NCBI RefSeq assembly: GCF_000731675.1
Contig: NZ_JMIT01000004.1
Span: 186,001-250,000, forward strand
Direction: 5' to 3'
Origin: Pseudomonas capeferrum
GTDB taxonomy: Bacteria; Pseudomonadota; Gammaproteobacteria; Pseudomonadales; Pseudomonadaceae
Length of the DNA: 64,000 bases
The notes below the pieces were generated by a model. The model searched no databases. It saw only the letters and a list, made by a program, of their open reading frames with translations, and was not told the DNA's origin. Positions within the stretch are counted from its first letter, which is position 1. The number at the start of each line of letters is the position of its first letter. Of the stretch, positions 1 to 8,611 are shown one piece after another. The position numbers and the translations under genes were made by a program.

Positions 1-152
1 GCCCCATACCGTCTGCGACGAATTGCCTCGCCCCTTCCCTTCCCCGCACCATCCGCTCACGCAACGTTGCCCACGTTCATCAAAGACCCGCACCTGCAGG
101 CCGCATCCTGCAGCGCAACGGCTCGCCCATAAAAACAAGAGATCCACGACAG
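1..152. other. leader region upstream of the porin gene
   Basis: Non-coding leader with no convincing gene. An A-rich stretch followed by AAGAGAT lies just before the porin start and probably serves as its ribosome binding site. The A-rich stretch also fits a loose AANAANAA pattern, the kind of site Hfq/Crc can bind, but the match is weak. No clear sigma-70 promoter could be chosen. Confidence 0.4.
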
Positions 153-1406
153 ATGAGCACTTCGCATACCGCACGCCAGCTGCTGCCCGGCCTGTTGGCC
201 ATGTCCTGCACCCTCCCCGCGTTTGCTGCGGACGGCGGCTTCATGGAAGACGCCAAGGCCACCCTCAACCTGCGCAACTTCTACATCAACCGCAACTTCG
301 TCGACCCAGCCCACCCCCAGAGCAAGGCCGAGGAATGGACCCAGAGCTTCATCCTCGATGCCCGCTCCGGCTTCACCCAGGGCACCGTGGGTTTCGGCGT
401 GGATGTGTTGGGCATGTACTCGGTCAAGCTCGATGGCGGCAGAGGCACCACCAACACCCACCTGTTGCCGGTGCACGATGACGGCCGTCCCGCAGACGAT
501 TTCGGCCGCCTGGGCGTGGCCCTGAAAGCCAAGCTCTCGCAGACCGAACTGAAGGTCGGCGAATGGATGCCAGTGCTGCCGATCCTGCGTTCGGACGATG
601 GCCGCTCGCTGCCACAGACCTTCCGCGGCGGCCAGCTCACCTCCAAGGAAATCGACGGCCTGACCCTGTACGCCGGCCAGTTCCGCGGCAACAGCCCACG
701 CAACGACGCCAGCATGGAAGACATGTCGCTCAATGGCCGTGCAGCCTTCACCTCGGACCGCTTCAACTTCGGCGGCGGTGAATACACCTTCAACGACAAG
801 CGCACGATGATTGGGCTGTGGGATGCCCAACTCAAGGACATCTACCGCCAGCAGTACCTCAACCTGGTACACAGCCAGCCACTGGGCGACTGGACCCTGG
901 GCGCCAACCTCGGCTACTTCATCGGCAAGGAAGACGGCGCCGAGCGCGCTGGGGAACTGGATAACCGCACCGCCTCGGCACTGCTTTCGGCACGCTACCA
1001 AGGCCATACCTTCTACGTCGGCCTGCAAAAGGTCAGTGGCGATGACGCCTGGCTGCGGGTCAACGGCACCAGCGGCGGCACCTTGGCCAACGACAGCTAC
1101 AACGCCAGCTTCGACAATGCCAAGGAGCGTTCCTGGCAGGTGCGCCATGACTTCAACTTCGCCACCGTCGGGGTACCGGGGCTGACCTTGATGAACCGCT
1201 ATATCAAGGGTGACAACGTGACGGCGGGTGGCGTCGACGATGGCAAGGAATGGGCACGGGAGACCGAGTTGGCCTACGTGGTGCAGTCGGGGTCGTTCAA
1301 GGACCTGTCGGTGAAATGGCGCAACTCCACCATGCGCCGGGATTTCAGCACCAATGCGTTCGATGAGAACCGACTGATTGTGAGTTACCCGTTGAATCTG
1401 CTGTGA
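153..1406 (+). CDS. OprD-family outer-membrane porin (BenF-like, aromatic acid uptake)
   Basis: A 417-aa protein with an N-terminal signal peptide (hydrophobic segment about residues 9-25, likely cleavage after AFA), followed by alternating polar/aromatic beta-strand-like sequence and short loops, as in the 18-strand OprD channels. The size is normal for the family. OprD porins let specific small anions or amino acids cross the outer membrane. Its position beside the pca cluster suggests an aromatic acid or related carboxylate; that is inference from context, since substrate cannot be read from the sequence. It is probably transcribed alone, because a hairpin follows the stop and a LysR gene lies beyond. 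Confidence 0.85.
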   Translation: MSTSHTARQLLPGLLAMSCTLPAFAADGGFMEDAKATLNLRNFYINRNFVDPAHPQSKAEEWTQSFILDARSGFTQGTVGFGVDVLGMYSVKLDGGRGTTNTHLLPVHDDGRPADDFGRLGVALKAKLSQTELKVGEWMPVLPILRSDDGRSLPQTFRGGQLTSKEIDGLTLYAGQFRGNSPRNDASMEDMSLNGRAAFTSDRFNFGGGEYTFNDKRTMIGLWDAQLKDIYRQQYLNLVHSQPLGDWTLGANLGYFIGKEDGAERAGELDNRTASALLSARYQGHTFYVGLQKVSGDDAWLRVNGTSGGTLANDSYNASFDNAKERSWQVRHDFNFATVGVPGLTLMNRYIKGDNVTAGGVDDGKEWARETELAYVVQSGSFKDLSVKWRNSTMRRDFSTNAFDENRLIVSYPLNLL

Positions 1407-1413
1407 TCTGGCC

Positions 1414-1445
1414 ACCCTCGTCGCAGTCAAACCCGTGACGAGGGT
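1414..1445 (+). terminator. hairpin terminator after the porin gene
   Basis: Perfect 9-bp stem ACCCTCGTC / GACGAGGGT with a 14-nt loop, followed by a short TTAAA tract, directly after the porin stop codon. The U-tract is short, so termination may be partial. Confidence 0.6.
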
Positions 1446-1545
1446 TTAAATAACAAAAAAGAATAACTAACGAAATAAACCATCTTTGACGACATATGCG
1501 GTAACCGCTTAAATCGACGTCTGTTCCCCGCCCTAGAGCCTCACC

Positions 1546-2469
1546 ATGGACCTTCGTCAACTGCGCTATTTCATTGCACTCACCGAGTACCGCAGTTTCG
1601 TCCGCGCCGCCGAGGCCATGGGCATCACCCAGCCTGCCTTCAGCCGCGCCATCCAGGGCCTGGAACAAACCTTCGGCTGCCCCTTGGTCGACCGTGCCAG
1701 CAAAGCGCTGCCGCCCACCCCTGAAGGCTTGGTGGTACTGCAGCACGCCCGCCGCCTGGTACAAGGTGCCGCGCAACTGAGCAACGAAGTGCTGCAGATG
1801 ACCAAGCTCGATGCCGGAGAGTTGCACTTTGGCAGCGGCCCGGCCCTGGCCGTGCGCCTGGTCCCCGAAGCCTTGCGCCACTTCATCGACAGCCACCCGG
1901 GGATCCGCACCGCGTTGCTGGTGGACAATGCCGAACGCCTTGGCCAGGCACTGCGCCGTGAGCAGATCGAGTTTTTCGTCGACGACATCCGCCCCTTCGA
2001 GGCCGACCCCAACTTCCATACCGAGCCACTGTCGCCACGGCCCGGCCTGTTTTTCTGCCGCCCCGGCCACCCCTTGCTGGCCAAGGACAGCCTGTCGACC
2101 AACGACCTGTTCACCTACCCGCTGGCCAGCGCCCTGCTTGCACCTGGCGTACGCAAGCGCCTGGCCAACCTGAGCGGGCGCAGCGACTTCACCCCACACC
2201 TGCAGACCGAGCACCTGGCGGTGTTGCGCAGCGTGGTGCAGGCCAGTGATGCAATCGGCACCGCCAGCGAGGAAGCCGTTGCCGAAGACCTGGCCGCCGG
2301 GCGCCTGGTGCGCCTGCACTGGCGCAACCTGCCGCCGGCACTGGAAGTGCTCAGCGTGCGCTGTGGCGTGGTCAGCCGCAGCGGCTATCGCTTGTCGCCG
2401 GCGGCGCGGGCCATGATCGAGACGCTGGTGGGGCTGGATGCGCCCCTGCGCAGTGCCGCCATTCGCTGA
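1546..2469 (+). CDS. LysR-family transcriptional regulator
   Basis: A 307-aa LysR-type regulator. The N-terminal winged helix-turn-helix (about residues 1-60, LRQLRYFIALTEYRSF then ITQPAFSRAIQGLE) is canonical; residues 90-295 form the periplasmic-binding-protein-like effector domain. It lies 139 bp downstream of the porin on the same strand and next to the pca cluster, so the porin or a nearby aromatic transport gene is a plausible target. LysR regulators often control adjacent genes, but here the nearest divergent gene is absent, so the target is unknown. Length is typical and no defect is seen. Confidence 0.85.
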   Translation: MDLRQLRYFIALTEYRSFVRAAEAMGITQPAFSRAIQGLEQTFGCPLVDRASKALPPTPEGLVVLQHARRLVQGAAQLSNEVLQMTKLDAGELHFGSGPALAVRLVPEALRHFIDSHPGIRTALLVDNAERLGQALRREQIEFFVDDIRPFEADPNFHTEPLSPRPGLFFCRPGHPLLAKDSLSTNDLFTYPLASALLAPGVRKRLANLSGRSDFTPHLQTEHLAVLRSVVQASDAIGTASEEAVAEDLAAGRLVRLHWRNLPPALEVLSVRCGVVSRSGYRLSPAARAMIETLVGLDAPLRSAAIR

Positions 2470-2544
2470 AATGATGAAGATGGTGCGTGCGGGCTATCCT
2501 GAGCTATATGGGGGCCTGTACCGGCAAACCAGGGAGGCACAACA

Positions 2545-3057
2545 ATGAAAAACCTCGTCGAACACCTGAGCCAATACGCCAACTACCACCGCGACCCACG
2601 CAACATCGCTACTCATTTCGTCGGCATCCCACTGATCGTGCTGGCCGTGACCATCCTGCTGTCGCGCCCAGGCTGGGACGTTGCCGGTATCTGGCTATCC
2701 CCTGCCCTGCTCGCGGCGGCGGTTTCGGTGTGGTTCTACCTGCGCCTGGACCTGCGCTTCGGGCTGGTCATGGGGCTGCTGCTGGGTCTGTGCCTGTGGC
2801 TTGGCCAGGTACTGGCGGTACAAAGCACCGGGCTGTGGCTCGGTGCGGGGCTGGGGGCGTTCGTGGTGGGCTGGATCATCCAGTTCGTCGGCCACTATTA
2901 CGAAGGCCGCAAGCCGGCGTTCGTCGACGATATCAGCGGGCTGATCATCGGGCCCCTGTTCGTGGTGGCGGAAGCGGCATTCATGCTGGGGTTGTGCCCA
3001 GCGCTCAAGCAAGCCGTAGAGGCCAATGCCGGCCCAGTGGCCCTGCGGTCGTCGTAG
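2545..3057 (+). CDS. Mpo1-like (DUF962) membrane protein
   Basis: A 170-aa integral membrane protein of the YGL010w/Mpo1 family. It starts with the family's conserved region (HLSQYANYHRDPRNIATHFVG), then four hydrophobic segments (about residues 26-40, 50-66, 70-88 and 96-112) and a second conserved motif, FVGHYYEGRKPAF. In yeast, Mpo1 is an Fe(II)-dependent dioxygenase acting on 2-hydroxy fatty acids; the histidines in these two motifs are the likely metal ligands. The bacterial role is inferred only from homology. A ribosome binding site (GGGAGG) precedes the start. The stop codon lies inside the left arm of a REP palindrome. Confidence 0.8.
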   Translation: MKNLVEHLSQYANYHRDPRNIATHFVGIPLIVLAVTILLSRPGWDVAGIWLSPALLAAAVSVWFYLRLDLRFGLVMGLLLGLCLWLGQVLAVQSTGLWLGAGLGAFVVGWIIQFVGHYYEGRKPAFVDDISGLIIGPLFVVAEAAFMLGLCPALKQAVEANAGPVALRSS

Positions 3058-3166
3058 GAGCGGCCTTGCGTCGCGAAAGGGCTGCGCAGCGGCCCCTCGA
3101 TTTCAGCGTCGCCGCACATATCCGGGGCCGCTGCGCGCCCCTTTCGCGACGCAAGGCCGCTCCTAC
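3054..3166. repeat. paired REP palindrome (GTAGGAGCGGCC family)
   Basis: Two inverted arms with 28 bp of perfect complementarity, GTAGGAGCGGCCTTGCGTCG at the left and its complement at the right, continuing inward with an imperfect GC-rich stem. It fills the gap between two convergent genes and includes the stop codon of the DUF962 gene. The same element recurs near 43.3-43.5 kb and 51.9-52.0 kb. It may act as a bidirectional transcription barrier and mRNA stabiliser. Confidence 0.85.
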
Positions 3167-3182
3167 CAAGAGCCCGTGAGGC

Positions 3183-3575
3183 TTAAGAGCGTGACTCGAC
3201 GCCCAGCTCATCCCACACCGATTCCGCCAGGTGGAAGGTGGCATTGGCCGCCGGGATGCCGCAGTAGATCGCGCTCTGCATCAGCACTTCCTTGATCTCG
3301 TCACGGGTCACGCCGTTGTTGGCAGCGGCCCGCAGGTGCAGCTTGAGCTCGTCGTTGCGGTTCATGCCGATCAGCATGGCGATGGTGATCAGGCTGCGGG
3401 TGTGACGCGGCAGGCCGGGGCGAGTCCAGATATCACCCCAGGCATGGCGGGGGATCATCTCCTGGAACTCGCCATTGAAGTCGTTGAGCTTCTCCAGGCT
3501 GCGGTCCACGTGCGCATCGCCAAGCACCGCGCGGCGCACCTGCATGCCTGCGTCGTAGCGTTGTTTCTCATCCAT
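3183..3575 (-). CDS. pcaC: 4-carboxymuconolactone decarboxylase
   Basis: A 130-aa protein of the carboxymuconolactone decarboxylase/AhpD-like fold. It decarboxylates 4-carboxymuconolactone to 3-oxoadipate enol-lactone in the protocatechuate branch of the beta-ketoadipate pathway. The core runs from about residue 40 to 120 and includes the conserved TRSLITIAML and GIPAANATFHLA segments. The start was set at MDEKQRYDAG because it follows a GAGGATAA ribosome binding site and pcaD ends only 10 bp upstream; the longer reading frame runs back into pcaD. Last gene of the pcaTBDC operon. Confidence 0.95.
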   Translation of the reverse strand: MDEKQRYDAGMQVRRAVLGDAHVDRSLEKLNDFNGEFQEMIPRHAWGDIWTRPGLPRHTRSLITIAMLIGMNRNDELKLHLRAAANNGVTRDEIKEVLMQSAIYCGIPAANATFHLAESVWDELGVESRS

Positions 3576-3585
3576 GGCGTTATCC

Positions 3586-4377
3586 TCAGTGAGCCAGCAG
3601 GAAGTCGAGCACTCGGCGGCTGAAGCGCTCGCCAATCTCGACGTTGGACAGGTGCGCAGCCGGGAAGTCGACATAGTCGGCGCCCTGGATGGCAGCCTGC
3701 ATGAAGCGGCCATGCTCAGGGGTGGTCACCACGTCTTCGGTACCGGCAACGATCAAGGTCGGCACCTGGATACGCTGCACGTGCTCGCGGTAGTCGGCGT
3801 CGCGCACCGCAGCGCAGTTGGCTGCATAGCCCTCAGGCGTGGTCTGCGCCAGCATCTGGCAGATACGCTGGGCCTGCTCGGGCTGCGTCTGGGCGAAGCC
3901 TGGGGTAAACCAGCGCGCAATGGAGGCATCGCGCAGGGCAACCATGGCCTGCTGGCCGCCCTTGAGCACGGTGTCGATGCGCGGGTTCCAGACCTCGTCA
4001 CTGCCGATCTTGGCCGCGGTGTTGCACAGGGTAAGGCTGTGCAGGCGCTCGCCTGCGTTGATCCCCAGCCACTGGCCGATCAGGCCGCCCATCGACAGCC
4101 CGACGAAGTGCGCTTTCTGGATGTCCAGGCCATCGAGCAGGGCAAGCACATCGCGGCCCAATTGCTCGATGCTGTAAGGGCCTGCGGTGACCAGCGAGGC
4201 GCCATGGCCGCGGGTGTCATAACGCAACACGCGCAAGTGCTCGCTCCACAGCGGAATCTGCGTGTCCCACATACCCAGATCGGTACCCAAGGAATTGGAC
4301 AACACCAGCACCGGAGCATCCGCCGGGCCATCGATTTGATAGTTCAGTACGCCATCGGCCAGTTGCAAATGCGCCAC
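3586..4377 (-). CDS. pcaD: 3-oxoadipate enol-lactonase
   Basis: A 263-aa alpha/beta hydrolase that opens 3-oxoadipate enol-lactone to 3-oxoadipate. The nucleophile elbow GLSMGG places the catalytic serine at residue 95; the oxyanion region is near SNSLGTDLGMWD, and the C-terminal half carries the acid and histidine (AHLSNVE near the end). The length is normal for PcaD. It sits between pcaB (11 bp upstream) and pcaC (10 bp downstream), consistent with one transcript. P. putida keeps pcaC and pcaD as separate genes; some bacteria fuse them as pcaL. Confidence 0.95.
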   Translation of the reverse strand: MAHLQLADGVLNYQIDGPADAPVLVLSNSLGTDLGMWDTQIPLWSEHLRVLRYDTRGHGASLVTAGPYSIEQLGRDVLALLDGLDIQKAHFVGLSMGGLIGQWLGINAGERLHSLTLCNTAAKIGSDEVWNPRIDTVLKGGQQAMVALRDASIARWFTPGFAQTQPEQAQRICQMLAQTTPEGYAANCAAVRDADYREHVQRIQVPTLIVAGTEDVVTTPEHGRFMQAAIQGADYVDFPAAHLSNVEIGERFSRRVLDFLLAH

Positions 4378-4388
4378 AGCAGTCTCCT

Positions 4389-5753
4389 TCAGGCAGTGAA
4401 ACGTTGATGTTCAGCCACGGCGCGCGCCACCCAGACGCGGGCCTGGCCGAGGTAATGGGCAGGGTCGAGCAAACGATCGAGTTCTTCCGCCGACAGTTCG
4501 GCGCTGACGTGCGGCTCGTCACCAAGCACCGCGCGCAGGTGGCGCTGCTCGGCGACGGCACGCTGGCAGCACTGCTCGAGCAGATGGTGGGCGCGGTCAC
4601 GGCCCAGGCGCTGGGCCAGGACGATGCTGACGGCTTCGGCCAGCACCAGGCCCTGGGTCAGGTCGAGGTTGCGGCGCATGCGCTCGGCGTCCACCTGCAT
4701 GCCTTCGGCGATCACCTGGGCCTGGCGCAGGGCGCCGGACACCAGGCAGCAGATATCCGGCAGGGTTTCCCATTCGGCATGCCACAGGCCGAGGCTGCGT
4801 TCATGTTCTTGAGGCATGGCGGCAAACAGCGTCGACACCAGGCCAGGCACACGGGTGGCGGCACCGATCAGCACGGCGGCGCCCACCGGGTTGCGCTTGT
4901 GCGGCATGGTTGACGAGCCACCTTTGCCCGGCGCGGAAGGCTCGAACACCTCGCCCGTCTCGGTCTGCATCAGCAGGCTGATATCGCGGCCGAATTTGCC
5001 CAGGCTGCCGGCGATCAGGCCCAATACCGAGGCAAATTCCACCAGGCGGTCGCGCTGGGTGTGCCAAGGCTGCTCAGGCAAGTGCAGCTTGAGCTGCTCG
5101 GCCAAGCCCTCGGCTACCGGCATGGCCTTGCTGCCCAATGCCGCCAGGCTGCCCGAAGCACCGCCAAACTGCAGGCACAGCAGGCGCGGGCGCAGCTCCT
5201 GCAGGCGTTGGCGATGGCGGGTCAGCGCGCCCAGCACACTGGCCAGCTTCATGCCCAGGGTGACCGGCGTGGCGTGCTGCAGCCAGGTGCGCCCCACCAG
5301 GGGCGTATCGGCATGCTGCAAGGCCTGGCGCGACAAGGTCTCGGCCAGTTGGCCAAGGTCCGCTTCGATGAGGTCGAGGGCATCGCGCAGTTGCAGTACC
5401 AGCCCGGTGTCCATGGCGTCCTGGCTGGTGGCGCCCAGGTGCACATAGCGCTCGGCCTCGGGTACGCCGCTGGCGATCACCTTGCCCAGCGCCTTCACCA
5501 GTGGGATGGCCGAGTTGCCAGCGCTGGCGATGGCATCAGCCAGGGCGCGGGTGTCGTAGCGCTCGGCCTTGCAGGCGGCCTCGATGGCCGCCACCGCGCT
5601 GTGCGGCACCAGCCCGGCGGCCGCTTCGGCGCGGGCCAGGGCAGCCTCGAAATCGAGCATGCCCTGCAGGCGGCCGCGGTCGGAGAAGATCTCGCGCATG
5701 GCCGGCGCGGTGAAGTAGGCATCGAACAGCTGGTTGTCCGCACGGTACGTCAT
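4389..5753 (-). CDS. pcaB: 3-carboxy-cis,cis-muconate cycloisomerase
   Basis: A 454-aa member of the fumarase/aspartase/argininosuccinate lyase superfamily. It cyclises 3-carboxy-cis,cis-muconate to 4-carboxymuconolactone. The superfamily signature GGSSTMPHKRNPVGAAV is present near residue 285, along with the earlier HLGATSQDAMDTG region that contributes active-site residues. It starts 9 bp after pcaT and is followed closely by pcaD, so it is in the pcaTBDC operon. Pathway genes pcaGH, which make its substrate, are not in this window; in P. putida they lie elsewhere. Confidence 0.95.
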   Translation of the reverse strand: MTYRADNQLFDAYFTAPAMREIFSDRGRLQGMLDFEAALARAEAAAGLVPHSAVAAIEAACKAERYDTRALADAIASAGNSAIPLVKALGKVIASGVPEAERYVHLGATSQDAMDTGLVLQLRDALDLIEADLGQLAETLSRQALQHADTPLVGRTWLQHATPVTLGMKLASVLGALTRHRQRLQELRPRLLCLQFGGASGSLAALGSKAMPVAEGLAEQLKLHLPEQPWHTQRDRLVEFASVLGLIAGSLGKFGRDISLLMQTETGEVFEPSAPGKGGSSTMPHKRNPVGAAVLIGAATRVPGLVSTLFAAMPQEHERSLGLWHAEWETLPDICCLVSGALRQAQVIAEGMQVDAERMRRNLDLTQGLVLAEAVSIVLAQRLGRDRAHHLLEQCCQRAVAEQRHLRAVLGDEPHVSAELSAEELDRLLDPAHYLGQARVWVARAVAEHQRFTA

Positions 5754-5762
5754 TGCAGGTCC

Positions 5763-7052
5763 TTAATCGTCATGGTGCAGGTACGCGGCCTGCTTCGGCA
5801 GGCGCAGGCTGAACAGGAAGGCTATCGCCATCATGCCCGTCACGTACCAGTAAAAGGTGTTTTCCATGCCCAGCGTCTTCAGGCCCAGCGCCACGTATTC
5901 GGCTGACCCCCCGAACATCGCGTTGGCCACTGCATAGGCCAGGCCGACACCCAGCGCGCGCACCTGCGGCGGGAACATCTCCGCTTTTACCAGGCCGCTG
6001 ATCGAGGTGTAGAAACTGACGATACACAAGGCCAGGCTGATCAGCACGAAGGCCAGGAACGGGCTGGTCACGGTCTTCAGCGCCATCAGCAGGGGCACGG
6101 TGAACAGCGTGCCCAAGGCGCCAAACAGCAGCATGGAATTACGCCGGCCAATCCGGTCGGACAACATGCCGAAGAACGGCTGCAGGATCATGAACAGGAA
6201 CAGCGCGCCGGTCATCACGTAGCTGGCGTTCTTGGCGTTCATGCCGGCCGTATTGACCAGGTACTTCTGCATGTAGGTGGTGAAAGTGTAGAAAATCAGC
6301 GACCCGCCCGCGGTGTAACCCAGCACGGTGATGAACGCTGCGGTGTGGTTGCGGAACAGCCCGCTGATCGAACCGGCATCTTTGTCATTGCGGGTTTCGG
6401 CATTGCTGGTTTCGTGCAGCGAGCGGCGCAGCATCAGCGAGATCAGTGCGGCCACGGCGCCGACCACGAACGGAATGCGCCAGCCCCAGGCACGCAACTC
6501 GTCCTCTGTCAGCAGTTGCTGCAGGATCACCACCACCAGCACGGCCAGCAACTGGCCGCCGATCAAGGTCACGTACTGGAACGAGGCGAAGAAGCCGCGC
6601 TGGCCGCGCAGCGCCACTTCGCTCATGTAAGTGGCGGTGGTGCCGTACTCGCCACCCACCGAAAGGCCCTGGATCAGGCGGGCGAGCAACAGCAGCGCGG
6701 GTGCCCAGGTACCAATGCTGGCGTAGGTGGGCAGGCAGGCGATCATCAAGGACCCGGCGCACATCATCAGCACCGAGATCATCAGCGAGTTCTTGCGGCC
6801 ATGGCGGTCGGCCAGGCGGCCGAAGATCCAGCCACCGATGGGGCGCATCAGGAAGCCCGCGGCAAACACGCCGGCGGTGTTGAGCAACTGTACGGTGGGG
6901 TCGTCGGAGGGGAAGAAGGCCGGGGCGAAGTAGATCGCGCAGAAGGCGTAGACGTAGAAGTCGAACCATTCCACCAGGTTGCCCGAAGAGGCACCGACGA
7001 TAGCGAAGATGCGCTTGCTGCGCTCTTCGCCGGTGTAATAGGTTGAGGTCAT
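5763..7052 (-). CDS. pcaT: MFS dicarboxylate / 3-oxoadipate transporter
   Basis: A 429-aa major facilitator superfamily permease of the metabolite:H+ symporter group, with 12 predicted membrane segments. Between segments 2 and 3 it has the MFS signature GWIFGRLADRHGRKNSL. In P. putida PcaT is linked to uptake of 3-oxoadipate and related dicarboxylates. It is the first gene of pcaTBDC. The start is preceded by a strong site, CCTCCAGGAGTAAAACC, and upstream of that lies a 24-bp near-perfect palindrome (7076-7099). The 218-bp gap to pcaF is otherwise a REP palindrome, so pcaT probably has its own promoter or is read through from pcaF. Confidence 0.9.
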   Translation of the reverse strand: MTSTYYTGEERSKRIFAIVGASSGNLVEWFDFYVYAFCAIYFAPAFFPSDDPTVQLLNTAGVFAAGFLMRPIGGWIFGRLADRHGRKNSLMISVLMMCAGSLMIACLPTYASIGTWAPALLLLARLIQGLSVGGEYGTTATYMSEVALRGQRGFFASFQYVTLIGGQLLAVLVVVILQQLLTEDELRAWGWRIPFVVGAVAALISLMLRRSLHETSNAETRNDKDAGSISGLFRNHTAAFITVLGYTAGGSLIFYTFTTYMQKYLVNTAGMNAKNASYVMTGALFLFMILQPFFGMLSDRIGRRNSMLLFGALGTLFTVPLLMALKTVTSPFLAFVLISLALCIVSFYTSISGLVKAEMFPPQVRALGVGLAYAVANAMFGGSAEYVALGLKTLGMENTFYWYVTGMMAIAFLFSLRLPKQAAYLHHDD

Positions 7053-7075
7053 GGTGGTTTTACTCCTGGAGGGTC

Positions 7076-7099
7076 CTAGGTAAGTCTAGACATACCTAG
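7076..7099. promoter_or_regulatory. 24-bp palindrome before pcaT, candidate operator
   Basis: Arms CTAGGTA and TACCTAG flank a GTCTAGAC core; the whole element is self-complementary except for one pair (7083/7092). It lies about 24 bp upstream of the pcaT start, just before the ribosome binding site. It does not resemble the PcaR operator (GATTATCGAAC) and is rich in CTAG, a rare tetranucleotide in Pseudomonas. It could be an operator for an unidentified dimeric regulator or form a hairpin in the leader mRNA. Confidence 0.5.
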
Positions 7100-7149
7100 T
7101 AACACACTCGTTCCGCTCGCAGGCTGGCAATTGGCCTTGTGTCTTACAG

Positions 7150-7266
7150 TACCGGCCTCTTCGCGGGGCAAATCGAATCGCTGCACCGCCGCTCCCACAG
7201 AGAATGCGTGGTCCGCCGTGGGGGCAGCGGTGCGGCGATCCGACTTGCCCCACGAAGAGGCCGGTA
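7150..7266. repeat. REP palindrome between pcaT and pcaF
   Basis: Arms TACCGGCCTCTTCG and CGAAGAGGCCGGTA enclose two further complementary blocks (GGGGCAAATCG / CGACTTGCCCC and a GCACCGCC-type block). The outer arm matches the CCGGCCTCTTCGCGGG core known for P. putida REP sequences. It ends 4 bp before the pcaF stop codon and may attenuate transcription from pcaF into pcaT. Confidence 0.8.
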
Positions 7267-7270
7267 GTGG

Positions 7271-8473
7271 TCAAACTCGTTCGATAGCCAGCGCCAAACC
7301 TTGGCCCACGCCCACGCACATGGTGGCCAGGCCTTTACGTCCGCCACTCTTCTCCAACTGATGCAGCGCCGTCAGCACCAAACGCGCACCGCTCATGCCC
7401 AGCGGGTGGCCTAGGGCAATCGCGCCGCCATTAGGGTTCACCTGCGGCGCATCGTCCGCCACACCCAGCTCGCGCAGCACCGCCAGGCCCTGGCTGGCAA
7501 ACGCCTCGTTGAGCTCGATCACATCGAAATCAGCCACCGCCACGCCCAGGCGCTCGGTCAGCTTGCGCACCGCCGGTACCGGGCCGATGCCCATCACCCG
7601 TGGCGCCACACCGGCGCTGGCCATGCCCAGTACCCGGGCGCGTGGGGTCAGGCCATGTTTTTTTACCGCCTCGGCCGAGGCCAGAATCAACGCCGCCGCG
7701 CCATCGTTGACGCCCGACGCGTTGCCAGCGGTGACCGTCTTGTCCGGGCCATTGACCGGTTTGAGCTTGGTCAAGGCTTCAAGGGTTGTTTCCGGGCGCA
7801 GGTGCTCGTCGCGCTCGACCACGGTCTCGCCCTTCTTGTGGGCAATGCGCACCGGCACGATCTCTTCGGCAAAGAACCCAGCTGCCTGGGCCGCTGCGGC
7901 CTTCTGCTGGCTGCGCACGGCAAAGGCATCCTGGTCAGCGCGGGAGACCTGGTAATCGTCGGCAACGTTGTCGGCAGTTTCCGGCATCGAGTCCACGCCA
8001 TACTGGCTTTTCATCAACGGGTTGATGAAGCGCCAGCCAATGGTGGTGTCCTCAAGCTTCATGTTGCGCGAGTAACCGCTCTCGGCCTTGCCCATGACAA
8101 AAGGCGCACGCGACATCGACTCGACACCACCGGCGATGGCCAGCTCCATTTCGCCACTGGCGATGGCGCGGAACGCCGTGCCGATGGCATCCATGCCCGA
8201 TGCGCACAGGCGGTTGAGGGTCACGCCTGGGATGCTCTCGGGCAGGCCTGCCAACAGCAGCGCCATGCGCGCCACGTTGCGGTTATCTTCGCCAGCCTGG
8301 TTGGCGCAACCGAAGAACACTTCGTCGACTTGGTCCCACTGCACCGACGGGTTGCGCTCGATCAGCGCCTTCAGCGGCACAGCCGCCAGGTCATCGGCGC
8401 GCACGCCGGCCAGGGCGCCGCCGAAGCGCCCGATCGGGGTGCGGATGGCATCACAGATAAATACGTCACGCAT
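7271..8473 (-). CDS. pcaF: 3-oxoadipyl-CoA thiolase
   Basis: A 400-aa thiolase that cleaves 3-oxoadipyl-CoA with CoA to succinyl-CoA and acetyl-CoA, the last step of the beta-ketoadipate pathway. Cys90 in LNRLCASGMD is the acyl-accepting residue; the NEAFASQG motif, the His in GGAIALGHPLGMSG and the second catalytic Cys in CVGVGQG near the C-terminus are all present. Length matches the family. Two PcaR-type half operators lie 68-102 bp upstream of the start. It is separated from pcaK by this operator region and from pcaT by a REP element, so it is likely transcribed from its own PcaR-dependent promoter. Confidence 0.95.
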   Translation of the reverse strand: MRDVFICDAIRTPIGRFGGALAGVRADDLAAVPLKALIERNPSVQWDQVDEVFFGCANQAGEDNRNVARMALLLAGLPESIPGVTLNRLCASGMDAIGTAFRAIASGEMELAIAGGVESMSRAPFVMGKAESGYSRNMKLEDTTIGWRFINPLMKSQYGVDSMPETADNVADDYQVSRADQDAFAVRSQQKAAAAQAAGFFAEEIVPVRIAHKKGETVVERDEHLRPETTLEALTKLKPVNGPDKTVTAGNASGVNDGAAALILASAEAVKKHGLTPRARVLGMASAGVAPRVMGIGPVPAVRKLTERLGVAVADFDVIELNEAFASQGLAVLRELGVADDAPQVNPNGGAIALGHPLGMSGARLVLTALHQLEKSGGRKGLATMCVGVGQGLALAIERV

Positions 8474-8540
8474 GATTTTGGAGACTCCTGGTCAGGGTGC
8501 ATCAGTGAGTTCAGATTAAGGAGGCTGGCAGGTCGGTGAC

Positions 8541-8575
8541 AATCCGATAATCGACTATCCGTGCGATTATCGAAC
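8541..8575 (-). promoter_or_regulatory. PcaR operator pair upstream of pcaF
   Basis: Two copies of a 15-bp element, CCGATAATCGAC-like (8541-8555) and GTGCGATTATCGAAC (8561-8575), in opposite orientation. The same motif occurs before pcaK and before pcaR in this window. It matches the 15-bp repeat described for PcaR, which binds near the -35/-10 of pca promoters and activates with 3-oxoadipate. Confidence 0.8.
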
Positions 8576-8611
8576 TATTTGTCACCCTGACCCTCCACTT
8601 TCCAGCGCTGC

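Noticed and set aside
57..1430. 457-aa frame on the minus strand over the porin
   Set aside because: It is the antisense of the porin gene; the plus-strand protein has a signal peptide and OprD features while this one has no recognisable domain.
7086..7361. short frames on both strands around 7.1-7.3 kb
   Set aside because: They lie in a REP palindrome and the end of pcaF; no ribosome binding site or domain.
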